From Candidatus Dormiibacterota bacterium (GTDB taxonomy: Bacteria; Chloroflexota; Dormibacteria; Aeolococcales; Aeolococcaceae): a stretch of DNA of 34,724 bases. Each line of letters begins with the position of its first letter. Position 1 is the first letter of the stretch. The stretch covers positions 9,660 to 44,383 of the forward strand of contig PKXZ01000039.1 of the NCBI GenBank assembly GCA_003132525.1, given 5' to 3'. Made by a program: the position numbers and the translations under genes. The notes beneath the pieces were generated by a model that searched no databases, was not told the origin of the DNA, and saw nothing but the letters and a program-made list of their open reading frames with translations. Below are positions 1-9,911 of this stretch, piece by piece.

Positions 1-1170
1 GGCGAAGATCTCATCGAAATCCAGCGGGCTGCGGATCGTCTCCAGGCCGAGTTCCTCCGTCGCCTTCACCGCTTTGATCGCGCGCATGGAGCACTGGCCG
101 AGGAGGCTGGCAGCACAACGTCCTGGGTGCGCGATCACTGCGCCGTGACCTGGAAGGCGGGCGCGTACAGCGTGCGTCTGGCCCGCACCCTCGGTGAGCT
201 GCCTGCCACCCTCGACAGCGCCCGGACCGGGCGCGCCTCGCTCAGCAACGTGACCCTGATCGCCCAGCTCGCCAATGCTGTCGGCGTGGAGCAGGTGGCG
301 CCGCTCGAGCATATCCTCGTGGGTGCGGCGGAGACGCTCGAGCCCTCGGCGATGCGCACCCTCACCCAGGCAGCGCGGCTCCAGATCGATCCCGACGGCG
401 TGCTCGACGATGACAACCGCGCCCACGAGCGTCGCTGGTTCGAGTGCGAACAGAGCTATGGCGGCGCGTGGTTCCTCCGCGGTCAGCTTGATGCCGAAGG
501 CGGTGCGGTAGTCAAGGCCGCCATCGATGCGCTCGCACATGGCTTGAGTCCTGGCGAGACGCGGTCAGGGTCGCAGCGCCGTGCCGACGCGCTGGTCGAC
601 ATGTCCGCCGCCCAGCTGCGCTGCGGTGACCACCGCGATGTGCACGGGCAGCGGCCGCATCTGACGGTGACGGTGAGCGCGGACACGCTGCGTTCGGGCC
701 GTTCTGACGTCCATGCAGCGCCAGCCGAGTTGAGCGGCGTGGTTCCGATCCACGCTGGCGCTGCACCTCCGGCAACGTTGCACGGCGTGGGTCCGATCCA
801 TCCCGAGACCGCGCGCCGGATCGCCTGCGATGCGGTGCGAACCGTGGTGACGGTTGCGACGCCAGCTGATGCTTCGGTATGGACGGCCAGCACGTCCGCG
901 GTGCCGCTTTCGGTGGGACGGGCCACGCGCACCATCCCGGCACACATACGAACCGCGCTGCACCTCCGCGATCAGGGCTGCCGCTTCCCGGGGTGCGACC
1001 GCCCGCCGGGGTGGACCGATGGCCATCACATTGTCCACTGGTCGGACGGCGGTCCAACCGAGCTTGAGAACTTGGTCTCGCTATGCCGGCGTCATCACCG
1101 CGCTGTGCACGAACAGGGTTGGCGCATCCACATTGCTGATGGCGCTGCCGTGGTGGAGCCGCCTCCCTGA
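1..1170 (+). CDS. DUF222 / 13E12-type HNH endonuclease domain protein, 5' end truncated by window edge
   Basis: Frame 1 is open from base 1 (GEDLIEIQRAADRLQAEFLRRLHRFDRAHG...) and runs into the listed ORF at GTG 127, so 127 is an internal codon. C-terminal HNH motif CRFPGCDRPPGWTDGHHIVHWSDGGPTELENLVSLCRRHHRAVHE. Confidence 0.9.
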   Translation, partial: GEDLIEIQRAADRLQAEFLRRLHRFDRAHGALAEEAGSTTSWVRDHCAVTWKAGAYSVRLARTLGELPATLDSARTGRASLSNVTLIAQLANAVGVEQVAPLEHILVGAAETLEPSAMRTLTQAARLQIDPDGVLDDDNRAHERRWFECEQSYGGAWFLRGQLDAEGGAVVKAAIDALAHGLSPGETRSGSQRRADALVDMSAAQLRCGDHRDVHGQRPHLTVTVSADTLRSGRSDVHAAPAELSGVVPIHAGAAPPATLHGVGPIHPETARRIACDAVRTVVTVATPADASVWTASTSAVPLSVGRATRTIPAHIRTALHLRDQGCRFPGCDRPPGWTDGHHIVHWSDGGPTELENLVSLCRRHHRAVHEQGWRIHIADGAAVVEPPP

Positions 1171-1389
1171 CCAAGCGGCCACTCGGTGAGCCTTCATTGG
1201 AGAGGACACAACGTGCGCGAGCGCGTGCCGACGAACGCATGCGACTTGCGTCTGGTCTCGCGTATCGTCCGCGACTACCTGGGCGCGATCTTCGTACAGC
1301 TCGTGCACGCACAGACTGCGTTGAGTGCATTGCCTAAGTCGCCACCCTACAGACGTCGAGCCGCAAGTTCGAGTGTAGACCTCGGATTG

Positions 1390-2283
1390 CTAGCTCGGCA
1401 GCGCGGGTGCGTCGGGCTGCAGCACGATGTCGATATCGACTGTGTACCAGGATCCCTGGATCCCGACCGGTGCAGCTTCAACCGTCGGATCATGCGCGAC
1501 GAGCTTTCGAACCAGCGACTGCTTCACGCCGAAGACGGCATCAGAGTCCAGGTATGGGCTTTCTGAATCGAACACGTGCGTCGTGACTGGGACGCACCTG
1601 TCCGCTGATACCTTGAAGTGGATGTGCGCGGGTCGCCATGGATGACGACCGGTGGCCTCAAGCATCCTGCCGACCGGGCCACCGTCAGGAATCGGGTAAT
1701 CCACCGGCCGCACGGTGCGGAAGCTGAATGCGCCAGCGGCATCGGTGCGAAAACGTCCGCGTAGGTTCTCCGGTGACTGCTCGCCGTCCTGCACCGCATA
1801 GAGACGGTTGGTCGCGTTCTGCCACACATCGACGGTGGCCTCCACAAGCGGCCGGCCGGCGGTATCACGCACCTGGCCACTGACCAGCAGCGGCTGGGCT
1901 CCGAGGTCATCGGTGATCGCGTCGCCGTTGGATCGCCACGGAGAGCCTTCGACGTAGAAGGGTCCGAGCACGGTGGACTCCGTCGCGCTATTCTCGCGCG
2001 CGTGGTTGATCTGGTCCACGAGCATCGAGAGTCCAAGGGTGTCCGACAGCAGCACGAATTCCTGACGCTGATCGCTGCACATCTGGCCAACCTCGGTGAG
2101 GAAGCGAATGCCCGCCATCCACTCGGCCTCGGTCAGCGACTCCTCAATCGCGAACGCGTGCAGATGGCGGATGACGCCGGTGACCAGTTCCCGCAAGCGC
2201 GGATCGGAACAGCGCTCGAGCCTGCCGATCACCTCCGCTGTGAGATCAGGTGCAGCTGTTCCCGGGGCCGTCACGTCGTCCAT
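1390..2283 (-). CDS. Intradiol ring-cleavage dioxygenase, hydroxyquinol 1,2-dioxygenase / catechol 1,2-dioxygenase-like
   Basis: Motifs EWMAGIRFLTEVGQMCSDQRQEFVLLSDTLGLSMLVDQINH, VLGPFYVEGSPW, HPWRPAHIHFKV (His Fe ligands). Start placed at ATG 2283 (MDDVTAPG), overlapping the upstream pobA stop by 13 bp, rather than the ORF-track start at 2421. Confidence 0.88.
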   Translation of the reverse strand: MDDVTAPGTAAPDLTAEVIGRLERCSDPRLRELVTGVIRHLHAFAIEESLTEAEWMAGIRFLTEVGQMCSDQRQEFVLLSDTLGLSMLVDQINHARENSATESTVLGPFYVEGSPWRSNGDAITDDLGAQPLLVSGQVRDTAGRPLVEATVDVWQNATNRLYAVQDGEQSPENLRGRFRTDAAGAFSFRTVRPVDYPIPDGGPVGRMLEATGRHPWRPAHIHFKVSADRCVPVTTHVFDSESPYLDSDAVFGVKQSLVRKLVAHDPTVEAAPVGIQGSWYTVDIDIVLQPDAPALPS

Positions 2284-3446
2284 TCGTACCCCACGTAGTT
2301 CTCGGCAAGGCTCGTCGACGCCGCACGCGAATCGACCATATACGCGAGCTGCGCCAGCTGCAATCGCTCCTGGTACGCGTCGCTGTCCGGGAACCGATGC
2401 AGCATCGAGGTCATCCACCACGAGAAGTGCTGCGCTCTCCAGACGCGGCGCAGGCAGTGTGCCGAATACTCGTCGAGCAACTGGGTGTCGCCGCTCGTGT
2501 AAAAGGCGGCCACAGCGTGGGCGAGCACATGCACGTCACGCAGCGCCAGGTTCATGCCCTTGGCGCCGGTGGGCGGCACGATGTGGGCGGCGTCGCCGCT
2601 GAGGAACAGCCGTCCGAACTGCATGGGTTCCACCACAACGCTGCGCAGAGCCGAGATGCCCTTCTCGGTCACGGGACCTTCGACAAGCGACCAGCCGTCG
2701 GCCGCCAACCGGGTCTGCAGCTCCTCCCAGATGCGTGGGTCAGGCCAGTCTTCGATGTGCTCGTCCGCGGGAACCTGGAGGTACAGACGGCTGACGCTGG
2801 GAGATCGCATGCTGAGCAGCGCGAAACCACGTTCGCTGTAGCAGTAGATCAGTTCGTCGCTCGACGGCGCCACGCTGGCCAGGATTCCTAGCCACGCAAA
2901 CGGATACTCGCGCTCGGCGGTCGTGAGCACGCCGGCGGGGATGCTCTCCCGGGAGACACCGTGGAACCCGTCGCAGCCGGCGATGACGTCGCACTCGATG
3001 GACTGGCTCGCTCCATCGAGGACGAAGCTGACCGATGGACGATCGGACTGCATGTCGTGGAGTTGTACGTCGCTCACCTCGAACAGGATCGGATGCCCGG
3101 CTGCGAGCCGAAGCGCGATCAGGTCCTTGACGATCTCCTGCTGGCCATACACCGTGATCCCGCGTCCGCCGGTGAGCTGACCGAAGTCGATGCGGTGATC
3201 GCCGCCACCGAAGCGCAGTCGAATGCCGTGATGCACCAGGCCCTCGCTGCGCATCCTCGCTCCCGCGCCGATGGCATCGAGCAGGTCAGCACTTCCGTGC
3301 TCGAGCACGCCGGCGCGAACCCGGTGCTCCACGTACGACCGCGTCCGCGACTCGATGACGATCGACTCGATGCCCTCGATGCTGAGCAGGTGCGCGAGCA
3401 TCAGCCCGGCGGGACCCGCCCCGACGATCGCCACCTGGGTGCGCAC
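2271..3446 (-). CDS. pobA: 4-hydroxybenzoate 3-monooxygenase (FAD-dependent)
   Basis: GAGPAG dinucleotide fold, EHRVRAGVLEHG, YPFAWLGIL, GDAAHIVPPTGAKGMNLALRDV, HFSWWMTSMLHRFP, AENYVGYE; GTG start. Confidence 0.9.
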   Translation of the reverse strand: MRTQVAIVGAGPAGLMLAHLLSIEGIESIVIESRTRSYVEHRVRAGVLEHGSADLLDAIGAGARMRSEGLVHHGIRLRFGGGDHRIDFGQLTGGRGITVYGQQEIVKDLIALRLAAGHPILFEVSDVQLHDMQSDRPSVSFVLDGASQSIECDVIAGCDGFHGVSRESIPAGVLTTAEREYPFAWLGILASVAPSSDELIYCYSERGFALLSMRSPSVSRLYLQVPADEHIEDWPDPRIWEELQTRLAADGWSLVEGPVTEKGISALRSVVVEPMQFGRLFLSGDAAHIVPPTGAKGMNLALRDVHVLAHAVAAFYTSGDTQLLDEYSAHCLRRVWRAQHFSWWMTSMLHRFPDSDAYQERLQLAQLAYMVDSRAASTSLAENYVGYEWTT

Positions 3447-3460
3447 GCTGCGACTGCCGC

Positions 3461-4939
3461 CTAGAAGGGGAAGGGGCGGCGACCGCGCTGCACGGTGACC
3501 CAGCGCATCTCGGTGAACTCATCCATCGCGAACGTGCCACCGAAGCGTCCCCAGCCGCTGTCCTTGACGCCGCCGAACGGCATCTGCGGTTCGTCGTGGA
3601 CCGGCTGATCGTTCACGTGCACGATGCCCGCGTCGATGCGCGCCGCAAGCGCCGTACCGCGATCGGGATCGCTGGTGATGATCCCGGACGCGAGCCCGTA
3701 GGAGGTCGCGTTCGCGCGGTCCACCGCGTCGTCCTCGTTGTCAACGATCTCGACCGTGGCAACGGGTCCGAACGTCTCCATGCGGTCCAGGTCGGAGTCG
3801 ACCGGAACATCGCTGACGAGCGTGGGTTGGTAGCAGGGGCCGGACGCCGCACCGCCGGTGAGAACGCGGGCGCCAGCCGCTATCGCAGCTGCGACTCGTC
3901 CTTGCACCATCTCCAGTGCCGCCGGGTTGATGAGCGGGCCGATGATCGTGTCCATCTCCTTCGGATCGCCAACTTTGAGACCCGCGGTCTTGCGGGTCAG
4001 GGCATCGATGAAGGCATTTGCGATGGGACGCTCGACGATGATCCGGCGTGCCGACATGCAGATCTGCCCCTGGTGGAGGAAGGCGCCGAACGCCGCGGCG
4101 TCAACCGCGTAGTCGAGGTCGGCATCGGAGAGCACGATCAGCGGGTTCTGACCGCCGAGCTCGAGGACAACGCGCTTGAGGTTGCGCCCCGCGGCCTCGG
4201 CGAGGCGCCGTCCGGTCGCGGTCGAGCCGGTGAAGTTGAGGCGGCGAACCCTGGGATGCTCCACGAGCTCGTCGCCGATCGGTCCGGCCTCTCCGGGCGC
4301 ATGGGTGACGATGTTGAGCACGCCGGCGGGGAGACCAGCCTCGGCGAAGATCTGGCCCCATACCAAGCCGCCGCTGAATGGCGACTCCTCGGACGGCTTG
4401 AGCACCACGGTGTTGCCGAACACGAGCGGTGCTGTGATCGAACGCGCTGAGAGGATGAGGGCGGCGTTCCACGGTGCGATCGCGCCGACGACACCCACCG
4501 GACGGCGCACCGCCATCGCGACGGCACCCGGCATGTCGGACGGGATGATCTGGCCGATTGGTGCGTACGCTGCGCCGGCCGCCTGGCGGAACAGACCGGG
4601 CACGAAGTGCATCTGGAACATCCCGAAGCCGAAGCTGCATCCGGTCTCGCGTGCGAGCCAGCCGACGATCTCGTCCTGCCGGCTCTCGAGCAGATCGGCT
4701 GCCTTGAGGAAGATGCGCTGACGCTCGGCGGCGGGCGTCTGCGACCACGCGGGAAACGCGGCGGCAGCCGCATCGATGGCACGCCGGGCGTCGGCGCGGG
4801 TGCCGGCGGCGACCCGGGCGACGACGTCGCCGGTGAAGGGGTCGAGGTCGTCGTAGGTGCGATCGTCGGTGGCGCCCACCCACTCACCGCCGATGAACTG
4901 CATGCACTCGCGCACGTTGCCGTTGACAGTCGTGGTCAT
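3461..4939 (-). CDS. NAD(P)-dependent aldehyde dehydrogenase, likely aromatic aldehyde
   Basis: ALDH motifs APWNAALIL, VLKPSEESP, FTGSTATGRRLAEAAGRNLKRVVLELGGQNPLIV, GQICMSARR (catalytic Cys). ATG at 4939 preceded by GGAGGA; the track start at 4954 is TTG. Confidence 0.92.
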   Translation of the reverse strand: MTTTVNGNVRECMQFIGGEWVGATDDRTYDDLDPFTGDVVARVAAGTRADARRAIDAAAAAFPAWSQTPAAERQRIFLKAADLLESRQDEIVGWLARETGCSFGFGMFQMHFVPGLFRQAAGAAYAPIGQIIPSDMPGAVAMAVRRPVGVVGAIAPWNAALILSARSITAPLVFGNTVVLKPSEESPFSGGLVWGQIFAEAGLPAGVLNIVTHAPGEAGPIGDELVEHPRVRRLNFTGSTATGRRLAEAAGRNLKRVVLELGGQNPLIVLSDADLDYAVDAAAFGAFLHQGQICMSARRIIVERPIANAFIDALTRKTAGLKVGDPKEMDTIIGPLINPAALEMVQGRVAAAIAAGARVLTGGAASGPCYQPTLVSDVPVDSDLDRMETFGPVATVEIVDNEDDAVDRANATSYGLASGIITSDPDRGTALAARIDAGIVHVNDQPVHDEPQMPFGGVKDSGWGRFGGTFAMDEFTEMRWVTVQRGRRPFPF

Positions 4940-4965
4940 GACCCCATCCTCCAATTTTCCTGGAC

Positions 4966-6024
4966 CTAAGTGTCTGTTGCCGCTGGATCGGCACCGGCGG
5001 ATGCCGGAGTGTCGAGCTTTCGTAGTGTGTAGCCGACGGGGAGCAGTCGCAACTGCAGGCGACGGTCGACGGCGCCCCAGATCCCGTGGGGGAGAAACAG
5101 CGCGAACGCGATCGCGGTGGCGCCGAGGCCGACGAAATACCAGGCGCCACTGTCACCGAATTGCGCCTGGATGAGATAGAAGATGATCGCACCGATGATG
5201 GGGCCTTCGAAGGTGCCGAGCCCGCCGACCAGCACCATGAAGAGCATGTACGCGGTCCACTGCACGCCGAACACCGACGTGGTCTGGATGAAGAGCGTGT
5301 TGGCGAGGTAGAGCGCGCCGGCGATGCCGCAACCCACGGCTGCGACGACGAAGAGCACGCGCTTGGAGCGCACCACGTTGACGCCGAGCGACGCCGCTGC
5401 CTCCTCGTCGTCGAGAACCGCCTGGAGCGAGGTTCCGATCCGGCGTCGCAGCAGGAAGAACACCAGGCCGAGGAGCACCGTGGTGCACGCGAGCGTCACC
5501 CAGAACGTGTACGCCTGCCGGTAGCCGGGAGCGAACACGTCGAGACCGTTCAGCGAGATGCCCGTACCGCCGCCCAACCCCGCGTCGAGCGTGACCAGGA
5601 TGCCGAACACTTCTGCGACCACCCACATGCCGATGGCGAACTGTCCCCCGCGCAGGCGCAGCATGATCAGCGAGGTCGGCACCGCAACCGCGCCGGCGCC
5701 GAGCCCGGCGAGGATCATCGCCTCGTAGGGAGCGATCCCGTGCTGCGTCAGGAAGATCGTGCCGTACGCGCCGAGTCCGATGAACGCCTGCTGGCCGACT
5801 GAGATGAGACCGCCGTAGCCGGCGAGCGCATTCCACATGACGGCGAGGATCACGAAGATGAGCAGCGAGGTCAGCTGTTCGGTCACGTCGGCCCCGAACA
5901 GGAATGGCACGACGGCGAGCACGACGATCACGGCGACAGTCACTGCCGCCGACACGACGGAGAGCCGCGTCCAGCGCTGCACCCGGAAGCCGCCGCTGAG
6001 TTGCCCGCCACGCGCGCGAATCAC
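4966..6024 (-). CDS. livM: Branched-chain-type ABC transporter permease LivM
   Basis: Multi-TM protein with NALAGYGGLISVGQQAFIGLGAYG and GGLGTFEGPIIGAIIF. GTG start at 6024 overlaps the livH stop (GTGA). Confidence 0.9.
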   Translation of the reverse strand: MIRARGGQLSGGFRVQRWTRLSVVSAAVTVAVIVVLAVVPFLFGADVTEQLTSLLIFVILAVMWNALAGYGGLISVGQQAFIGLGAYGTIFLTQHGIAPYEAMILAGLGAGAVAVPTSLIMLRLRGGQFAIGMWVVAEVFGILVTLDAGLGGGTGISLNGLDVFAPGYRQAYTFWVTLACTTVLLGLVFFLLRRRIGTSLQAVLDDEEAAASLGVNVVRSKRVLFVVAAVGCGIAGALYLANTLFIQTTSVFGVQWTAYMLFMVLVGGLGTFEGPIIGAIIFYLIQAQFGDSGAWYFVGLGATAIAFALFLPHGIWGAVDRRLQLRLLPVGYTLRKLDTPASAGADPAATDT

Positions 6025-6896
6025 ACCGTGCGCCCCCGCCGCGACAGCAGGCCACCGCGCGGCGAGGCGAGCACGGCAAGAAACACCAGGTGACCGAAGA
6101 GCACGAAATACTGTGGATTGACCTGGGCACCGATCACTTGCGCCACTCCGAGCACGATGCCGCCGAGCAGGGTTCCCCACGGCGAACCGAACCCACCGAT
6201 CACCACCGCTTCGAAAGCGAAGATGAGCTGGGTCGGCCCGGTTGACGGGTTGAACGTCTGACGGATGGCGAGGAAGATTCCGCCGAGCCCGGCGATCGCC
6301 ACCGCGATTGCAGTTGCCTTGGCATACACGGCGCGTGCGTTGATCCCCACCAGCTCGGCGACATCGGGATCCTCAGCAGTCGCACGCATCTGCCGCCCTG
6401 ACGTGGTGCGCGAGAGAAAGAACTGCAACCCTATGAGGACCACGACAGCGGTGGCGAGGGTGAGCATGCCGAAGATCGATATCGTCAGCCCACCGAACGA
6501 GATGCTCGAGGTCGCGAGTGTCCCGGTGCTGCTCAGGAGCGAATGGTCATCGGGCGAGAAGATCTGCAGGAGCACGTTCTCGATGACGATGGCCAGCCCA
6601 AATGTCGTCAGCAGTGGCACCAACTGTCCCGCGCGCCGGCTGCGCTCGAGGAGCAGGACGTACATCACGTATCCCGCGACCCACATAATCGGGAGCACCA
6701 GGAGTGCCGCGAGCCACGGTGGCATCGAGGTCTGGTTCACGAGCACCCAGACGAGATAGGCGCCGATCACGGCAATGTCGCCGTGGGCCAGGTTGATGAT
6801 GCGCATGACTCCGAACATCAGCGACAGACCGCACGCGAGGAGTGCGTAGAACCCGCCGAGGAGCACTCCCTGGACGAGGACGTTCACCCAGGTCAA
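6021..6896 (-). CDS. livH: Branched-chain-type ABC transporter permease LivH
   Basis: GFYALLACGLSLMFGVMRIINLAHGDIAVIGAYL; FEAVVIGGFGSPWGTLLGGIVLG. TTG 6896 overlaps the livF stop (TTGA); GTG 6887 is an alternative start. Confidence 0.88.
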   Translation of the reverse strand: MTWVNVLVQGVLLGGFYALLACGLSLMFGVMRIINLAHGDIAVIGAYLVWVLVNQTSMPPWLAALLVLPIMWVAGYVMYVLLLERSRRAGQLVPLLTTFGLAIVIENVLLQIFSPDDHSLLSSTGTLATSSISFGGLTISIFGMLTLATAVVVLIGLQFFLSRTTSGRQMRATAEDPDVAELVGINARAVYAKATAIAVAIAGLGGIFLAIRQTFNPSTGPTQLIFAFEAVVIGGFGSPWGTLLGGIVLGVAQVIGAQVNPQYFVLFGHLVFLAVLASPRGGLLSRRGRTV

Positions 6897-7617
6897 GTAT
6901 CGGCTCCGACACCCGAGGATGCGCGCACTCCGAAGTACGCGGCGGTGATCTGCTCGCGCGAGAGCGCCGACGATGCGCCCTCGAGCACGACCTCGCCGTG
7001 GAGCATGCAGGTCACGCGTGTCGACACGCTGAGCGCCCGGCCGAGATCCTGTTCGACGAGCACCACCGTGGTTCCCCCGCCGATGAGCTCGCGCAGGGAC
7101 TCGTAGACCGCGGCCACCGCCTTGGGCGCGAGGCCGAGCGAGACCTCGTCGAGAAGGATGAGGCGCGGGTTGCACATCAGGGCTCGCCCGATGGCGGTCG
7201 CCTGTTGTTCGCCTCCCGACAGCGTTGCCGCTCGCTGGGTCCGGCGTTGTTGCAGCATCGGGAAGATCGCCAGGACCCGCTCCACGGTCCAGCCGCCGCC
7301 GGGTCGATGGCCGCCGGCGATGCTGAGGTTCTCCTCGACGGTGAGGCCGGGAAACAGCCGTCTGCCCTCCGGAACCAGCGCGATCCCGAGGGCGACGCGC
7401 TTGTGCGCGGGAATCCGGGTGATGTCGACGCCGTCGAAGAACACGGTGCCGGCAGCGGGGCGGTGCGCTCCCGCGATCACACGAAGCAGCGTCGTCTTGC
7501 CGGCGCCGTTGGCGCCGACCAGGGCTCGCGTCTCACCTTCGTCGACGCTGAGCGACACGCCGCGCACCGCCTTCAACAATCCGTACTGCGCGTCGACGGC
7601 GCCGACTTCGAGCAGGC

Positions 7618-7621
<4 letters not shown>
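6893..7621 (-). CDS. livF: Branched-chain-type ABC transporter ATP-binding protein LivF
   Basis: Walker A GANGAGKTTLLR, LSGGEQQATAIGRALM, LILLDEVSLGLAP. GTG start 7621 overlaps the livG stop (GTGA). Confidence 0.92.
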
Positions 7622-8355
<734 letters not shown>

Positions 8356-8367
8356 ACGCGCCCGCCG

Positions 8368-9732
8368 TTAGCTGTACGCGGTCAGCTTCGCCGCCACAGG
8401 AACGTTGGCATCGTTCGAGTTTTCGCAGATCACGAAGTCGATCGGATAGGCCGATCCCGGTGTCGCAACCCACTGCCCGCCGATGATCGGGGTCGGCACG
8501 ACGTTGGGATTCGGACCGGTCCCCCAGGCGAGATGCCCCAGCGGCGTGTCAACCGCGAGCGTCTTCATCGCCGTCGCCACCGCCTGCTTGTTCTTGGGGT
8601 CGCCACTGGCTTTGAGTGCCGCCGCGGCAACGTCGAACAGCGCAAGGCTCGCGCCGGCCTGCTGGTTCCACTCCTTGCCGGAGCTTGCCTCGTAGCCGCT
8701 CGCCAGCTTCGCCGACGAGACGCCGGTGAGCGAGGAGCTGTACGGCCATGTGGGTCCCCAGTACACACCGCTCGCGAGGCCGTTGCCGAGGGACCCGAGC
8801 GCCTCCACCTGCGATGGGAAGAGACCGGTCTTGGCGATCTGCGCGATCTTCGGCGTAAATCCCTGCTGCGCCGCCTGCTCCCAGAAGGTCACGAAGTCCG
8901 GCGGGATCGGGAAGGTGTTGAAGATCTCGCAGTTCTTGCTCTTGAACTCGTTGATCTGCGTGGTGAACTCAGTGGTGCCGTCGGCGTACGCGCCGGGATC
9001 GACGATGGTGTATCCGGCCGCCTTGAGCATGGGTCCGAGCGCCGCGCGGATGGCGTTGCCGTCGGCGTCGTTGGGCCACATCACGCCAACCACCTTGTTG
9101 GTCGGTATCTGCGGCCAGAGGTGCTCGTATGCGTTGGCAAACTGGGCGACGCCGAAGGAGAAGTGGAACGTCCATTTGAACGGCACGGGTGCGGCCGGAT
9201 TGGACTGGCGCCCGAAATACCACGCTTCCCACGGAACCACCGTCGAGATGCACGGCACGCCCGCAGCTTCGGCCGCGTCGGAGACCGGGTTCACGGTTTC
9301 CGGCGCGGACGTGGTGAGGATCAGGTCGACGTTCTGCGCGTTGATGAGGTCGCTCGCGGCCTGGGCCGCACGGGTTCCCGACTGACTGTCCTCGTCGATG
9401 ATCTGGACGTTGTACTTCTTGCCGCCGATGGTCAGCCCACTCGCGAACGCCTTCTTCGCCAGTGAGATGACGTAGGGATCCGGCTCGCCGAAACCGGCGT
9501 CGGGTCCGGTCAGCGGGCTGACGAACCCGATCTTGATCGTCCCCGCGCTGGAGGATCCGCCGGTGGTGCCGAGGGCCGAGCCGCACGCCTCGATGAGGCC
9601 ACCGCCCGCGAGGGTGAGGGTTCCGGCGCCGATCGCCTTGAGGACGTCACGACGCGACAGCTCGTGGCCTGCGACCAGGCGTTCGACGAAGTTGACGCCG
9701 CCTGCTTTGACGAGGGCGTCCTCCTGGGACAT
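8368..9732 (-). CDS. ABC transporter periplasmic substrate-binding protein (branched-chain amino acid / aromatic acid type), Tat lipoprotein-like
   Basis: Twin-arginine SRRDVLKAIGAGTLTLAGGGLIEACGS, then IKIGFVSPLTGPDAGFGE. ATG at 9732; GTG 9741 possible. Confidence 0.88.
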   Translation of the reverse strand: MSQEDALVKAGGVNFVERLVAGHELSRRDVLKAIGAGTLTLAGGGLIEACGSALGTTGGSSSAGTIKIGFVSPLTGPDAGFGEPDPYVISLAKKAFASGLTIGGKKYNVQIIDEDSQSGTRAAQAASDLINAQNVDLILTTSAPETVNPVSDAAEAAGVPCISTVVPWEAWYFGRQSNPAAPVPFKWTFHFSFGVAQFANAYEHLWPQIPTNKVVGVMWPNDADGNAIRAALGPMLKAAGYTIVDPGAYADGTTEFTTQINEFKSKNCEIFNTFPIPPDFVTFWEQAAQQGFTPKIAQIAKTGLFPSQVEALGSLGNGLASGVYWGPTWPYSSSLTGVSSAKLASGYEASSGKEWNQQAGASLALFDVAAAALKASGDPKNKQAVATAMKTLAVDTPLGHLAWGTGPNPNVVPTPIIGGQWVATPGSAYPIDFVICENSNDANVPVAAKLTAYS

Positions 9733-9766
9733 GGCTAGCACCCCGCACTACCCGGTTGCAGAAAAT

Positions 9767-9781
9767 GTTCGCATAGCGAAC
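9767..9781. promoter_or_regulatory. Candidate IclR-family (PcaR-like) operator, site 1
   Basis: Perfect inverted repeat GTTCGC-ATA-GCGAAC in the divergent catabolic intergenic region. Confidence 0.65.
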
Positions 9782-9785
9782 CCGC

Positions 9786-9800
9786 GTTCTGTGAATGAAC
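9786..9800. promoter_or_regulatory. Candidate degenerate operator, site 1b
   Basis: GTTC-TGTGAAT-GAAC, same 15-bp span as site 1, centred 19 bp away; inner arms degenerate. Confidence 0.4.
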
Positions 9801-9880
9801 GTAGCATATCTTTGTGAGGGCAGGCAAGTGCGCGAAACCGCCGAGGGCCGCACGAAACCGCTATGGTTGCGACTACGAGT

Positions 9881-9895
9881 GTGCGCTACGCGAAC
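9881..9895. promoter_or_regulatory. Candidate IclR-family (PcaR-like) operator, site 2
   Basis: GTGCGC-TAC-GCGAAC. Its reverse complement ATGTTCGCGTAGCGCAC matches site 1 ATGTTCGCATAGCGAAC at 15 of 17 positions. Confidence 0.62.
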
Positions 9896-9911
9896 ATGTT
9901 GATCTGCGAGC

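Noticed and set aside
1340-1385. tRNA-like T-arm string (GCAAGTTCGAGTGTAG) before the dioxygenase gene
   Set aside because: No cloverleaf, acceptor stem or anticodon arm could be drawn around it.
4101-4887. Arg/Ser/Pro-rich minus-strand ORFs in other frames of the aldehyde dehydrogenase gene
   Set aside because: Low-complexity alternative frames within a well-supported ALDH gene.
8533-9465. 310-aa plus-strand ORF opposite the substrate-binding protein
   Set aside because: Arg-rich antisense frame with no family motif; the minus strand is a clear ABC substrate-binding protein.
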